A stretch of DNA of 64,000 nucleotides from Diplonema papillatum (lineage: Eukaryota; Euglenozoa; Diplonemea; Diplonemida; Diplonemidae): NCBI GenBank assembly GCA_030068145.1, contig JAPJBO010000074.1:391633-455632 (forward strand). Reading direction: 5' to 3'. Position numbers and translations under genes: made by a program. The notes beneath the pieces were generated by a model, which did not search any database, had not been told where the DNA came from, and saw nothing but the letters and a program-made list of their open reading frames with translations. This document shows positions 1 through 11,292 of this stretch, in pieces (within the stretch, counting starts at the first letter, position 1; each line of letters opens with the position of its first letter).

Positions 1-1006
1 AAGCTGGTAGCGGCCTTCGGGGAGATGGACATCTCTACGGCAAAGTGAGCGGATTGCTGTGGATGTGCACTCTGACCTCTTCATTTTCGCAAACTGGTCG
101 GCAGGCGTTAGTGCCCGTCCGTGCACAAGAGGCGCCGGGCGCCCTCTGCCGAGTGCAATAGCGGGTTTGATTCCAGGATGGTGACATCGTCGCCGAACCC
201 AGTACATCGAGTGATACATGCATAATATCAGCCGCTGGCTTCCGTGTCAGGACTAGCCTCGTGGATCATTGTTGGATCCATTGGTATGTACAGCGGCAGC
301 CGTTGGACAGCTTGGCGCGAAGAAAACCCTCACTATCTCCGTCTGATACAGGGTGCAAGGTGCAGCTACCCGCATGCAATGCAACAAAAGTCAGGGTATC
401 CGAGCATTGAGCAGAAGGCGAAGCCACGATTCGTCCGGTAGGGTTGGTCCTTCGTGAGCCCAACGGCTCGAAGAGAACTGCCTGCTGTTGAGAATTTGGA
501 TGCAACTTTTGCGTTTTATCGAGCTGTCAGAAGTGGACTAGCTGAAATCTTCCATATGGCGGACCATGAGGACAACGGTGTTTGCCTGGTTTGCCAGGCG
601 GCTATTCGTAGCTCATCACAGCCAGGCCCACCCATGCTGCGAAAGCTCAGGCAATCCGCCCCGGGGAGAAGGAAACTTGTCGTCAGGGTCAAAAGGTCTT
701 TTTTTGCGTCAAAATGGTGACATTTTCAGCCTGTAGACTTAACGGCAGTTTAAGGCTAAAAAAACATGCAACCCTCAGAAATGCCCGGAAACGTGTTTTT
801 GGGGAAAGTTTCATGGAAAATGGCCCAGGGGGGGGTGTATTAGTTGATGGTTTTAGGGTGGACACCGTTTGAGACCAAAGTACCGGCTAGCTGCCTGTGT
901 GTGTGTGCTTCACTGTTCATACCATGCAAAGATGAGGCTACAATCACGTGCAGGCAGCCACAAATGGAAGCAACAAAAGGGCAAACGACACCCAGGAGGA
1001 AGGCAG
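1..1006. other. intergenic edge, no recognised gene
   Basis: Nothing recognisable is seen here. The first 48 bases on the plus strand read as sixteen open codons ending in TGA, which could be the tail of a gene entering from the left, but so short a run is not convincing. Positions 764-870 contain short A and G runs only. Confidence 0.3.
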
Positions 1007-1654
1007 CTATGAACGTTGCTCGTCTGGATGGTTAACAACGTCCCAAAAGGCTCTCTGAGTCTTGCGCAAGCTGAGGTGTTGTTGACACCGCAGGCAGCAG
1101 CTCTTCCCCGAACTGCTGCTGGGGCGATATTCACAAAGTTCGATGTCTTTCCGAGAAAAACAATGAGATGCTCTCATCCGTAGTGGGATTTTCCAGATCC
1201 CAACGTTTTTGTTGAAGGGATGCACGCGACAGTGTCTTTTATTCAAGTTCGCCTTTCGTACACCACCCCGAAAGGGTCGCATTGCACACGCACGGAAGAC
1301 AATACTGGTCACCGGGGTGTATCTGGTACCTAACCCCAACGCACGTTGAGCTTGAACAAAAATAGAAAACTGGACTTGAACGAAAAGGTTCGGCGGTGGA
1401 TTCATAGGGCTGCCACGACATAGCAGCTCAGGGCAGGGTATCTGCAGCTTGCGGTAGCACGCTACACGACACAGGCCACTACGAAAGCTGGCGCTGACGT
1501 CAAGGACTCGAGGGGGCGGCACGTTACGAAGCCGTACCTCATTGAGTCGCTTGTCGATGCCTCCTACGAAGCCCCACCATCCCCAACTCTCAGGAAAGTC
1601 TTTTGAGTAAAAATACATAGGTTTGGGCAGTGTTGTTTTCCTTCTTCGGTTCAT
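1007..1654 (-). CDS. unrecognised 215-codon open frame
   Basis: I do not recognise this frame. It is 215 codons from the first ATG (1652-1654) to a TAG at 1007-1009, and the same frame is open a further 28 codons upstream with no ATG. A frame this long is uncommon by chance in this base composition, and it lies on the same strand as all confident genes. The translation is rich in Arg, Cys and Pro, with no clear signal peptide, transmembrane segment or family motif. It could be a fast-evolving gene, a decayed mobile-element fragment or a chance frame. There is no supporting neighbour within 4 kb. Confidence 0.2.
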   Translation of the reverse strand: MNRRRKTTLPKPMYFYSKDFPESWGWWGFVGGIDKRLNEVRLRNVPPPRVLDVSASFRSGLCRVACYRKLQIPCPELLCRGSPMNPPPNLFVQVQFSIFVQAQRALGLGTRYTPVTSIVFRACAMRPFRGGVRKANLNKRHCRVHPFNKNVGIWKIPLRMRASHCFSRKDIELCEYRPSSSSGKSCCLRCQQHLSLRKTQRAFWDVVNHPDEQRS

Positions 1655-1984
1655 GCTGTCACTATTTTTGGGGTTGTCACCTAAAAAGAAGAACACCGGT
1701 ACCAAACGGTGTCCACCCTGAGTCCAAAAATTGGGCACTCGTAAAAAGGCCTTTTCGGGGCACTTCAGCAGCCAAAAAGCATGTTTTAGGCATTTCTATA
1801 CGGTTCTGGGGCGGTTTACCAAATTTTATTGCCTTCTAGGAGCCCCTATGTGGTTCCCAAAAAAATGACCTATTTTGACAGCTTTTGACCCCCGGCCCCC
1901 CCCCCCCCAGAGTGAGAGTTACTGGTCTCTCTTCTTGGTATTTTCGACAATCAGTTCCACCTCCCCCCCCCCAGAGTTATTTAG

Positions 1985-2190
1985 AATTAAAGTTCACTTG
2001 AGAATCCGGGATTTTAAAGTCTCCGGATGACCTTCGTCAAATAGGTTCTTTTAAAGTTAATACGTATTAGGGGGTTGGGGGGGGGGGCATGCATGGCTTC
2101 TTTCGTGTACACGTTACTTGCTTGTTTTGGCAAGCCAGATTCGTAACAATTTCCGACACCAAGATCTCACCAGGTTAGGGATGGATTCCG
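1985..2190 (+). repeat. dispersed repeat family 1 (TTCGCTTGA head), copy A
   Basis: About 200 bases closely matching 4498-4705. It starts with AATTAAAGTTCACTTGA, continues through a CCGGGATTTTAAAGTCTCC-like block and TTCTTTTAAAGTTAATACG, then a G run, and ends near GACACCAAGATCTC. The family head recurs at least ten times in the window; tails differ between copies. This is an unclassified short interspersed repeat. Confidence 0.8.
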
Positions 2191-4497
2191 TTTATGTGAC
2201 CCCTTTTCGGAATGTTGGGGGGTCAGTGCATTTCTGCACGGTGTGCTCCAGCACGGGTAACTGCGACCACAATGTCGTGTGGGTCACCCGTAAATTCAGT
2301 GTCGCACCCGCAAATCCAGTGTGAAATCTGGTGGACACCCGCAATTGCAGGTGCAAGCGAACTGCTGGGCCCGAAGTTGGTGCGCGCTGATACAATCAGC
2401 TAGATGATGCCATCCTCTTTCTTTATCCGAGTACCCGTCGGGTATGCCGTCGCTTCGAGCTCAGGCATGGAAAACGTCGACAAGGCTACTTCTGTGCCAT
2501 ATTCGCGCGCCTAAAAACGTTGCCGGTAGAAATACTCGACGTAGCTGTTCGACTCCGAATGGAAGGGGGGAAATATAGAGGTAAGGGGCAAATACAATAC
2601 AAACACAATCTGATTTGTTCTTCGCTTACACCACCGTGTGTTGTTTTCTCACTCAGGACGTTTGACCTGTTGTGTTTGTGTGATTTGTCGTGTCCGGGTA
2701 GACCCGCATGACCTCACGTCCGTTCAACACGTGGTTCGGTAGTTACCGCACTTTGGATCCCTTCTGTTCTTTGTCGGGCAGCATCGTCGAGCATTTCCTT
2801 TCGAGCTGGCGCTTATGTATAAAAAAAACTCGGAGCAGTCCATCCGAGTGCTACACATGTGTAGTTTTGTTTTATTCTTTTACTTGTTAGTTGTCGACAA
2901 CTTTTTTTGTATTGAGGTGTCATTCAGATGTAAATCCAAAGCCGCCCACGTCAAATTTTGTTAAGCAGCGGCTGCCAAAACTTGCCGTGACACGAAACTC
3001 GGAGCAGTCCATCTGAGTACTACACTAGTGGACAATACATCTACCAATCATGGGTCTTTTTTCTTGACCGCCGCCGCCGATACACGAGTAAGTCTGGGTG
3101 TAGCGCCGGGCAGCTCTCAACGAAAGACTGTTGGAATCGTATTGTTTCTCGCCCCTCCGTCGGAGGCACCAGGCAACGCTTCCAAGCGCTTATTGTGCAT
3201 CTTGAAACTTGTGCACTTCTGAGCGGGTGCTTATGTTTTAGACTGTTCCGAGTTATAAGAAGCCGGTATTTTCGAGTCCCCGGTTGACCGTTGTGCTGGG
3301 GGATCGCAAGAACGTGCTTGGAATGGCTTATGTGCTCAACACCGCACTGGTCCCGTCTGCGCCGTGTTGTGGCAGGGGAGGGTATTGGAGGGCGAGCATT
3401 TTGAAGTGAAAGTTCGTTGTAAACTCAGGGGTTTCAGATTTTCCGGGCTCCTGACTTTGGGCATTAGGAATATCCTTTGAACGCTGCAAGGTTTGGACAG
3501 AACGAGCACTGCCCCTCATCCTTTGGGATTTCGTCTAAGTAGTAGTACTACTAGTTTCAGCTTAGTGTGAGTTTGATCAAAGTAACATCAAGGCAGCCCT
3601 TACAAAGACCAGCCACAGTCAACGCCGCGTGGGTGCGGGCTTTTGATATTAAGCATCATGCTTCAAACCCCCGATTGCGCGTAACCTGGAAGCACCCAGA
3701 GGATGTCGGGGGTACAAAGGTGCAGTTGCGCGCATCCATCCGGCAATCAGCTCGCATCGGGGAGGTGACGCTACCCACCTGGACAAGGTGTCCTGCTGCC
3801 CCAAGTAGTACTACTAGTAGTACAACTTGGGAAAAAACTTTAGTTTAGTGCTAAGGCAGAATCTTGCCTCTCATGTATAGGGGAAAATCTTACTCAAAGG
3901 TTGAGGCGGTGCTGCCTGCCTCTCATGCATGTTTGATGCTAGCATCAAGTCTTCTTCGAAGAACATGTTAACAGAAAAACACAAGTGGGAAAAGGGGAAA
4001 GGGAAAGGGAGTTGAACTACGTAGGTGGGGTATGAAACCGTGAGGGGGGAATGTTAGTTACTGTTTAGGCAGGACACTGCCTCATGCATGTGGGGAAGAT
4101 CTTAGTTTGGGGGAGGGTGTGAGAAGAAACGTGTGTATTAGCTTGATGATTCTACTTGGTCATTGCAACTTCATTTAGTCGAGGAAGGTTGTACAGGTAA
4201 GTTAGAGTGCAGGGACCATCTCTCCGAGGAGTATCCGGTCGCCCCATTACTAAAAGAATCTGTAAGGAAATCGCGCCCCTTCAAAAGACAGGTGCTTCGT
4301 TTTGTTTGTGCGTGCCGGTTGATCGTTTTCCCACTTGTATTCACCCTGTGTCATTTTCAGGTAGGAATTCTGATCAACCACCAAAATACGCTGCATAAAC
4401 GCTGTGCTAAAACAGAAATACTCGAGGGACTGCCTTGTGCTCATTTCGAAGGAGGCTAGAGGGGGAGAAAACAATACAACTACAAAGTGGGTCTTTT
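2191..4497. other. intergenic, short repeats only
   Basis: No gene is supported. Positions 2828-2868 and 2996-3035 share ACTCGGAGCAGTCCATC. The string GTAGTTTTGTTTTATTC near 2860 recurs near 36983. GTGCTCAACACCGCACTGG near 3335 recurs near 45452. Two blocks with palindromic AGTACTACTAGTA cores lie at 3540-3560 and 3803-3825. GCCTCTCATG-type motifs recur at 3860-4090 with a GGGGAAGATCTTAGTTT tail that reappears near 44720. Confidence 0.5.
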
Positions 4498-4705
4498 TTA
4501 GAGTTATAGTTCGCTTGAACCCGGGATTTTAGAGTCTCCGGGTGACCTTCGTCGGATGGGTTCTTTTAAAGCTAATACGTACTGGGTGGGTTTGGGGGGG
4601 CATGCATGGCTTCTTTCGTGTACACTTTACTTGCTCGCTTAGGCGAGTCAGGTTCGAGACAATTTGTGACCGACACCAAGTTCTCGCCAGGATAGGTGAG
4701 TGCTC
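4498..4705 (+). repeat. dispersed repeat family 1, copy B
   Basis: Nearly full-length partner of the copy at 1985-2190. It begins TTTTTAGAGTTATAGTTCG, runs through the CCGGGATTTTAGAGTCTCC block and a G7 run, and ends GTGACCGACACCAAGTTC. Same order of sub-blocks as copy A, with scattered substitutions, so the two are diverged copies of one unit. Confidence 0.85.
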
Positions 4706-4771
4706 TTGTGCTCCCCACGTCTTACAAGTTGAGCAGGAGTTGCCCTGTACACCGTACCGGTCCATTGTTTT

Positions 4772-4913
4772 TGTTGAACGCTTACGCCCGCCACTAAACC
4801 CAGATTTACCAGTGTTTCGTGTGGGCTGCAGCACATTTACCTCCTTTGATCTATCGCAACTGGCAGTCTCCTCAAGCATTTCCTATAAAGCAGGTGCTTA
4901 TACAAAAAATAAA
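4772..4913 (+). repeat. dispersed repeat family 2, copy A
   Basis: About 140 bases starting TTGAACGCTTACGCCCGC and ending GCAGGTGCTTATAC followed by an A-rich stretch. Other copies are at 8984-9112, 35300-35435 (head in inverted orientation) and 37860-37985, and a fragment at about 2775-2830. The A-rich end suggests a retroposed sequence (inference). Confidence 0.75.
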
Positions 4914-6178
4914 AAACTTGAGTTGAGATGGGCCTTCCTTCGGAGGGGCTCACACACTCAAAGTCTTACAGTCTCACTGCGGGAATGCTGCTGCGCAGTC
5001 GTCAAGCCACCCAAGAACCAGGTGGTTGGGGGGAAAATGTTTCTTGGGTTTCGTTGGACGGGAAGTCCCCTGGACGGGTATTTCATCTTGCCACTACGCA
5101 ATGTAGGTGATAGGTTTACCCTGGATGGTTTGATTCCTCTTCGTTCTTTCTTGCAGTCATTTCACCAAGAAGTATCCCGCAGACTTTACGTCAGCGAACA
5201 CAAAAGGCGCAGACAGACCAGTAAGCAGAATTCCGACGTATATGCAGTAGTCGGAGCAAGCTCAGACGGGGCACGTCGGCGCTGCGCAGATAAATTTGGT
5301 CGATGCACTTCAGCGCGTTCACCTTCCGCGAGTGCCGCGCGGCCTGCCGTTTCCGCGGTCTTCCGATCCCGAACCGATCCCACGCGTTTTTGATGCCTTT
5401 TCGCGAGATTCGCGGCAACCGCTCTACCCTCACCTGTTGGCCTTCACCACGTCACGGCGTCCTAGGCCCTTCCTGTCCGCCATCCAAAAACCGGATTTGA
5501 CCATGACTGTTCATGCCAAGGACACGCTTCAGCATATCGAGGACAGTGTTACAAAAAGAAAAGAGTATCGGTGTCAGTGACAGCGGTGCCTTTGCAATCC
5601 CATTCAACGTGGGGGGGGGCCTTGCTGTTCGTTCTTCTGGAACACCATTCGTTACTGCATTCGGCTCCTTGACACAAACTTGTATAACTTGTTTGGCAGG
5701 GGAGGGGGGTGGGGAACAGAAAGCAGCGAGAACAGCAACTTGGCACGGTCCTCCGCGTCTTGGGGCTGGTCTGAGCCATGTTCAGTTGCATGAATATGGA
5801 TGGCTGGAGTTTGCTTGCAGAGGTGAAAGCATAATAATATTAAAGAATACAATTTTTGAAAGAGATCGAAACAGCCAGCAGGGTTCCGAGGGCTGAGTGT
5901 TGAGGTGAGTCAGATTGCAGGAGGTTGCGCGACCGACCGCCCCCCAGCGCGAAGCTGCGGGCAGCCTGAAACGGTATTCATTTACGGTGAGCCGCGCCGG
6001 CTGCGTGCTGGTCGTATGGGTAGCTTGACTGCACGAACATGGAAGCGTCAGCAGCAAGGGGCCGAGTCGTGTGTTGCACGACGAATGGCAACGGATCATC
6101 GGCAGAGCCTCTGGTGATGGCACGAGAACCGAGACCGGTTGAAGAGCTGACGTTGGGCGTCGGTTCGCCAACGGACCA
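4914..6178. other. intergenic, no supported gene
   Basis: No gene is supported. A minus-strand frame at 5191-5433 is basic and looks protein-like but begins only with GTG. Near 5440-5490 a minus-strand ATG frame of 17 codons ends at a CAG|GTGAGG junction that resembles a 5' splice donor; I could not find a convincing second exon. Confidence 0.3.
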
Positions 6179-7423
6179 TCAGCAACCGAAGAAGTATCGC
6201 AGGCGCAGCGCTGCTGTCGAGACGTTTGACGAGTCAAAGTACCGACGGCCCCCCGCGCTTAGCAACTTTCGGTGGAGCGCTCTGCGCGTGTCGTCGCTGC
6301 ATTCTGGATCAGCTTGCGCCACAGCCTGAAACGGGGTTATGCTTTGGTGATCGATAGCGTTGGGGTCGGCACCACGCGACAACAAGGTGGAAACGGTTTT
6401 CAGGCTGGCGTGCTGACACGCTACGAACAGCGGAGTTCTTCCCAGACTGTCTCGGCTGTCGAGCTTCGCCCCCTTTTGGAGCACCAGCTTCACGAACAGC
6501 GAGCCGGTCTTCCACGCCGCCGCCAGGTGCAGAGGGGTCGACTGTGTCTTGCAGTGCGGCGCCATCGGGTTCACGTGATGCTTTCGGCACTGCCGGACGA
6601 GGTGTCGGAACACTTTTCGCCCCATCAGCTCCTGCGAGAACGGACTCTGGCAGAGTTTCAGCAGCGGCGTCGTCCCGCATTGCCTCGGCGCAATTGCGAC
6701 GTCGTGCCCGGCAAGTCCGTTGGCCAAGAAGCGGGCAAGTGTGTACCGACGGTGCCGCACTGCCTGTTCAATCACGTCGTTGGCGCCGAGGCCATCATCG
6801 ATCACGCCGCTGGCGCCGTGGGCCACGAGGAGCTTGGCGATGTGGATGATTTCCTCGCTGCAGGGCGCCTGCGCCAGGCACGAAAACGCGGTCAGCCCGG
6901 CGAAGTTCTTGACGTTGATCTGGTCGAACGCGGGCGCCTCGTCCCCCTGCGCGTGCGCCAGCAGCACCTGCACCATCTGGCTGTTCCCATCGCGGCACGC
7001 AGCGTGCAACGGATCTTCACCCTCCGCCGCATGCTCGACTACAATCGGTGTTCCAACACTGAGCAACGCTTTGACGACATCGATGTTGTTCGCTCGCACA
7101 GCCCTGCACATGTCCTTAATATGCGTGGCCCGTCCCCCTGCAATACCGCAGGATCGTAAGTATTGCATACGAGGCAGAGCACATCGCATCTTGATGTCAA
7201 GCCTTACCGTCAGCACAGACGTCGAAAGCAGAGCAAGGTCAGACACCGACTTCGTCGTGTCCTTCAAGTCCCATTCTTCCCCATCGCACTCGAACTCCAC
7301 CCCGTCTTGGAGGCTTCCTACCACCAGCGCTGCCTTCTCGGCGATGGAGCCGACCGTGTCGTACTCAGCCACATCAATAAACTCGTAGATTCCGGCTTCT
7401 GGAGCTGAAAGTGCCAACTGCAT
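6179..7423 (-). CDS. ankyrin-repeat protein with ubiquitin-like N-terminus
   Basis: 414-residue intronless protein starting at ATG 7421-7423. Residues about 105-375 form ankyrin repeats: DPLHAACRDGNSQMVQVLL at 137-155, STPLHLAAAWKTGS at 295-308, and GRTPLFVACQHASLKTVSTL at 328-347 followed by LLSRGADPNA, with more degenerate repeats between. Ankyrin repeats mediate protein-protein binding; no partner can be named. The first 75 residues look like a small beta-grasp (ubiquitin-like) domain, which is an inference from pattern only. The C-terminus (about 376-414) is not repeat-like. No transmembrane segment is evident. A family-1 repeat begins about 110 bases upstream of the start. The fold call is firm; the function is unknown. 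Confidence 0.85.
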   Translation of the reverse strand: MQLALSAPEAGIYEFIDVAEYDTVGSIAEKAALVVGSLQDGVEFECDGEEWDLKDTTKSVSDLALLSTSVLTVRLDIKMRCALPRMQYLRSCGIAGGRATHIKDMCRAVRANNIDVVKALLSVGTPIVVEHAAEGEDPLHAACRDGNSQMVQVLLAHAQGDEAPAFDQINVKNFAGLTAFSCLAQAPCSEEIIHIAKLLVAHGASGVIDDGLGANDVIEQAVRHRRYTLARFLANGLAGHDVAIAPRQCGTTPLLKLCQSPFSQELMGRKVFRHLVRQCRKHHVNPMAPHCKTQSTPLHLAAAWKTGSLFVKLVLQKGAKLDSRDSLGRTPLFVACQHASLKTVSTLLSRGADPNAIDHQSITPFQAVAQADPECSDDTRRALHRKLLSAGGRRYFDSSNVSTAALRLRYFFGC

Positions 7424-7532
7424 CTACCAGCCACCTCCCTCTTACCCCTCCCGCAAGCCTGTGCAAGGGTGATGTGTGTTTGCCCTGGTTTTGACATCCG
7501 GGACTTCTCGAACAGCACCGCGTCCCCGTGAA

Positions 7533-7740
7533 TTATTTTAGAGTGCAAGTTCGCTTAGGGATCCGGGGTTTATAGTGACCGTAGTCATAACGGTTCCTTT
7601 AAGGTATTGTATGTTTGTGTGTATATCCTTGCTTCCTACTGCCGACTATTCGACTTACTTTAGCGCGCGCTCTTTTTTCCTATGTGCTTTGCCAAATCCA
7701 TGGTTCTTGTGACCGACACCGAGTTCGCGTTCGCGAGGAA
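7533..7740 (+). repeat. dispersed repeat family 1, copy C
   Basis: Starts ATTTTAGAGTGCAAGTTCGC and ends GTGACCGACACCGAGTTCGC, the same beginning and end as copy B, but the middle is diverged and lacks the G run. It lies just upstream of the ankyrin gene start. Confidence 0.7.
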
Positions 7741-8983
7741 AGCGATCTCTGAATTATTTTGCGAGAAAAAAAGAGCACCTCAAAAAAAGAACGAACCGGA
7801 CATTCCAAGCATCAGATGGCAACTACTAAAGCGACTGGGTGATGACAGCCGTGTCTACGCACCGTAGCAGGCAGCCTCGTGTCGTAACTGCGTTGAACAG
7901 AAGGCGAGACATTTTGTACTGGACAGTTGACATGTCAGTAAACGAACGGCGTCGCGCGCAGATCTCCACGACTTGACGATGAATGTAGGGCGTTCTCGGC
8001 TTCTCACACAGGATCACCGCAATGATGCAGTGCCCACCTTAACCTCCCAACCCGAAAATCAGTTTGCCGCTGCAGAGTCGAGGTCAGAGCTGCCCTGCAG
8101 CAACTACCTTTGCAGAAAAAGGCTGCATCAGACGCGGGTTGACACGTGAGAACTCGTTGGAAGGTGGTACGGCCGCACGCCTGTCCGGTCTCACAACTGC
8201 CAGGTATCCTTCCCCCACAGAGGAAATGATCAAGGCTAGCATCGGCAGCGTGAGCGCCGTACTCAGTCCAACCGTTCGCTTGCACACCGCGGCGCTGATG
8301 CTGCGACTGCTGCTGCCGTTGATGCTCGTGTCGCTGCTGTAGGGCGACTACGGCGAGTAGTAGCTGTGCAGCGCTAAAAAAGGGCGGATTGGAGCACACG
8401 AAGGTGTTGAGCCCGTTCAAACCTCACATGATAGGCACCGTCGGAAGATGGGACAACGGGGCTAGTTGGCACAGGAAGAGGGGTCCCTGCTAGGGGGCAG
8501 AGGGGGAACTTGGCTATGGGATTACTTTCTCATGGAGAGCCTTGCGCAGCGTATTGCCTTGTACACTACTTTGTAAACAGTATAGGGAACGTGGACTATG
8601 TTTTGCGAATCCACGATGCAGCATTTTTCGGATCCCCATGTAGCCGCAGATGCATCCTCTTTTTCGCTTTCTCCGTTCACGCCAATCTTCTTCTTTCAGT
8701 GAACAATCGCTTGGGACTCCGGGATTTCATAGTCTCCGGGTCTGTTCGATCAGTATGGCATCTCCGGCTCCATCCTTGAACATGACGAGATCAAATGACT
8801 AAAAGGCTACGCTTTCAAATCTAGGATCGCGTGTTGGCAAGCCTTTTGTAGCCATCGGAGTTTGGGCGGAGGACTTTCGCTGTGGACCCTTCCACGCGAA
8901 ATCGAGGATCGGAGCGAAAGCCATCTCCGCCGTCGCGCCCAACACGTGTGAAGCATAGGAAGATGGCTGCCGTTAGTATTGCT
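7741..8983. other. intergenic, one repeat fragment
   Basis: No supported gene. A family-1 fragment lies at about 8695-8750, with CGCTTGGGACTCCGGGATTT and a second CTCCGGG block. GCTGCTGCCGTTGATG-type runs at 8290-8340 are low complexity. Confidence 0.4.
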
Positions 8984-9112
8984 AGTTGAACGCTTACGCC
9001 CGCTAAACCCAGCTTATGTAGCTGTGTTTCGTGTAGGCTGCAGCACTTTTACCTCCTGTGAAATTTTGCAACTCTCAAGGATTTCCTACAGAGCAGGTGA
9101 CTTGAATTGCGC
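8984..9112 (+). repeat. dispersed repeat family 2, copy B
   Basis: Starts TTGAACGCTTACGCCCGC like 4772 and contains GGCTGCAGCACTTTTACC, CAAGGATTTCCTACAGAGC and GCAGGTGACTTG, followed by CAAAAAC. It abuts the decayed phosphatase duplicate at 9180-9345. Confidence 0.75.
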
Positions 9113-9179
9113 AAAAACATTCTCAATGACATGGGAACCCAGGCGGAGTCATTCCACCTTCTCGCCGCAGCAGTAGTCG

Positions 9180-9345
9180 ATGAACGCCGTAAATCTTCGC
9201 CGTCTTGCCCGGCACGTATACGCCCGAGCACTTCGAACGAGACGCCCCGCTTCCGGCGCTCGTAAACAGCGCCGGCGGCAGCATCCTTGTGGCAAACGGC
9301 CATCGTGTTACCCCTCACAAAATGCCGACCGTCCTGCCGCTGCTT
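9180..9345 (-). pseudogene. truncated duplicate of the phosphohistidine phosphatase gene
   Basis: About 55 codons closely match the middle of the intact gene at 9383-9817, including VRGN, CHKDAAAGAVYE (intact copy: YHKDAAAGAVYE) and RKRGVSFEVLG. After the Gly-rich loop a net loss of about 11 bases shifts the frame, although the bases for the following TAKIYG segment are still recognisable. Both the 5' third and the 3' end are missing. The copy lies directly downstream of the intact gene in the same orientation, so a partial tandem duplication followed by decay is the simplest reading. It ends close to a family-2 repeat. Confidence 0.85.
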
Positions 9346-9382
9346 GAGGTGGAGAGACGGCCCGGCAAGCCTGCAGTTTGGA

Positions 9383-9817
9383 TCAGTAGCCGTCATTGCT
9401 GACTGTCGTCCGCACGCCGGGCAGATGCTTCGCGATGACTTCCGCGGTGACGTCGTGCCGGAACTGGCCGTCCTTCCACGGGAACCCGTAACTGAAGCCG
9501 TAAATCTTCGCCGTCTGGCCCGGCACGTACTCGATGCGCCCGCCCCCGAGCACCTCGAACGAGACGCCCCGCTTCCGGAGCTCGTAAACGGCGCCGGCGG
9601 CCGCATCCTTGTGGTAATCAGCCATCGGGTTGCCCCTCACCAAATGCTGGCCCCCGGCCTTGATCAGGACGTACTTCTGCACCCCGTGCCCGAGTTCGAC
9701 CGCCGGCATGCCTTCGATCCCGCCCGCGCCGCTCGAAGCTCCCCCCTCGCGCATTTTCGCGGCCTCGGCGCGTTCTTCGGCGGTGGTCGTGAACGCTTGG
9801 GCGTCGCTGGCCGCCAT
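9383..9817 (-). CDS. phosphohistidine phosphatase (PHPT1/Janus family)
   Basis: 144-residue protein from ATG 9815-9817. The frame extends 65 codons upstream to another ATG at 10010-10012, but that leader is basic and unlike the family, while the shorter product fits the family's size of about 125 residues. Diagnostic blocks: KYVLIKA (48-54), ADYHKDA with the presumed catalytic His69, the glycine-rich GGGRI loop (91-95), KIYGFSYGF (104-112) and the C-terminal VSNDGY. Family members remove phosphate from histidine (and some lysine) in cytosolic proteins without a metal. The N-terminal 40 residues are Ala/Glu/Gly-rich and probably flexible. No introns. A truncated duplicate follows 37 bases downstream. 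Confidence 0.9.
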   Translation of the reverse strand: MAASDAQAFTTTAEERAEAAKMREGGASSGAGGIEGMPAVELGHGVQKYVLIKAGGQHLVRGNPMADYHKDAAAGAVYELRKRGVSFEVLGGGRIEYVPGQTAKIYGFSYGFPWKDGQFRHDVTAEVIAKHLPGVRTTVSNDGY

Positions 9818-11292
9818 GTTGCTTCCTTTTGCCTTTGTGAATCTCCTTCTGTTGATGGGTTCGCCCGGGCCGCGGCTGGGCAGGGTGCTGATGATCGCAA
9901 ACAGCCTCCGCATGGTTGGTGTTCTTTTGGGTGTGTCCGACGGCCCCCGTGTGTGTCGAGGTGTCGTTCGACCTTTCGTTTGTGTGTCAAGGTGGAATGT
10001 CGCTGCGTCCACCCAAAACGAATTGGGTTTGGGTGGGGGGAGAAGGTCAACTCACCGTGTGAGCACAGGCTGTTCGCTTCCCCAAGCCAGTTCGCACTTC
10101 ACGGCCCCAGTGTGTATTTGTGCGTTGCCCCCATGCCGTTCCTGAGCATTCATCCAAAGCCGTGTCGTTTCCCGCAAAAGCAGCAGGGGGGTCCGAAACT
10201 GCGCGTGCCGGGTTGCAGAAGTAGAGAGCGCAGGACAGGCCGCCCCCCGCCCCATGCATCTGCAGGGCTGCCAACTACCAGAGCGCCAAAATGTGACCTG
10301 TGCATCCTGTGGTCCAATCAGAACGCTGGGGCGACTCGGGTAGTTGTGGAACCGGCGTGAGCATCGGCGGCGTGCACGGCGACTAGGCGCGCACGGTGGG
10401 GTGATGTTGAGAAGGCCAGCTGGCCTTGAGCCAGTCCACCCCTATTTCCTGGAAGTGCATCGAATCGCCCTGCTGCTCACAGTCAATCAGCAGCCTACCA
10501 CAGTCGATGCGGATCGCCATAAATTATTTGTTTTTTAACCCCAACATACCACAGTCTATCACAGGGGGTCCTAGTGGCTAATGCAGATTATTGCCATGCA
10601 TTCTTTGCATTCTGCACTCCACTACCTCAGGCTGGCACAGGCGATCAGCAGTCTATCAACACTTGGACCGGCTCAGCTGGCCTTCCGACTTTCTGTGTGT
10701 TCGGCGATAGTCGCTCAGTGCCTGGAACGGCATTCTTTGATTGGTATTCAGAGATCGGATGCAAAATAGCTGCGTGGCTCTGCAACTGCAGTGCCGGGTG
10801 GTGGAGGATGACTTGTAGCCATAACAGCGTGGGCAAGCTGAAGTAGGGCCATCTCGTTGTCGCTGTGCTCGTCGCTCTCAGGTGCTTGTGACGACTACTC
10901 AAAACGATCAAACGGAAGCTTAAAAGCAAGAGTTGGCGATAGAACATGGCGACTTTGGTTGGTTTTGATGGTGCTGCATGGGACCATCACGAAGTACGAT
11001 GCGTGGCCGTACGCGCACCGGATGGGCGGTTGCTACCACCACAGGGTGCAGTGCTTTACTCCGGCATGTTGCACCTCCAGCAGGAGCACATGGGAACTGC
11101 GGTGCTCTGTCCCACGTGTGTGTGCGAGCCTTCATCTTGGCAGCTTTTCCTCATCAAGAGCCATGAATGGTCCATCAAGAGCCCTGACCAGTTGTTCGTA
11201 CCGAACGTAGATCAAGAGCTGTGGTAACCACGTATGGTCCGAACTATGTATGGTCTGTCAAAAGGCTTGAGCAAGTTGGTGCGTGCATCCGA
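9818..11292. other. intergenic, no supported gene
   Basis: The upstream 195 bases continue open in the phosphatase frame (possible longer N-terminus or 5' leader). Beyond this I see no gene. A long plus-strand frame at 9287-10360 is antisense to the phosphatase and follows from its codon bias. Confidence 0.4.

Noticed and set aside
4542-5393. 283-codon plus-strand frame
   Set aside because: Its first half consists of dispersed repeat families 1 and 2, and the rest shows no motif or codon bias.
6272-7159. 295-codon plus-strand frame opposite the ankyrin gene, and similar frames at 9287-10360, 13439-14197, 15182-15907
   Set aside because: Antisense frames opened by the GC-biased codon use of the minus-strand genes; they contain no motif and the sense proteins are recognisable.
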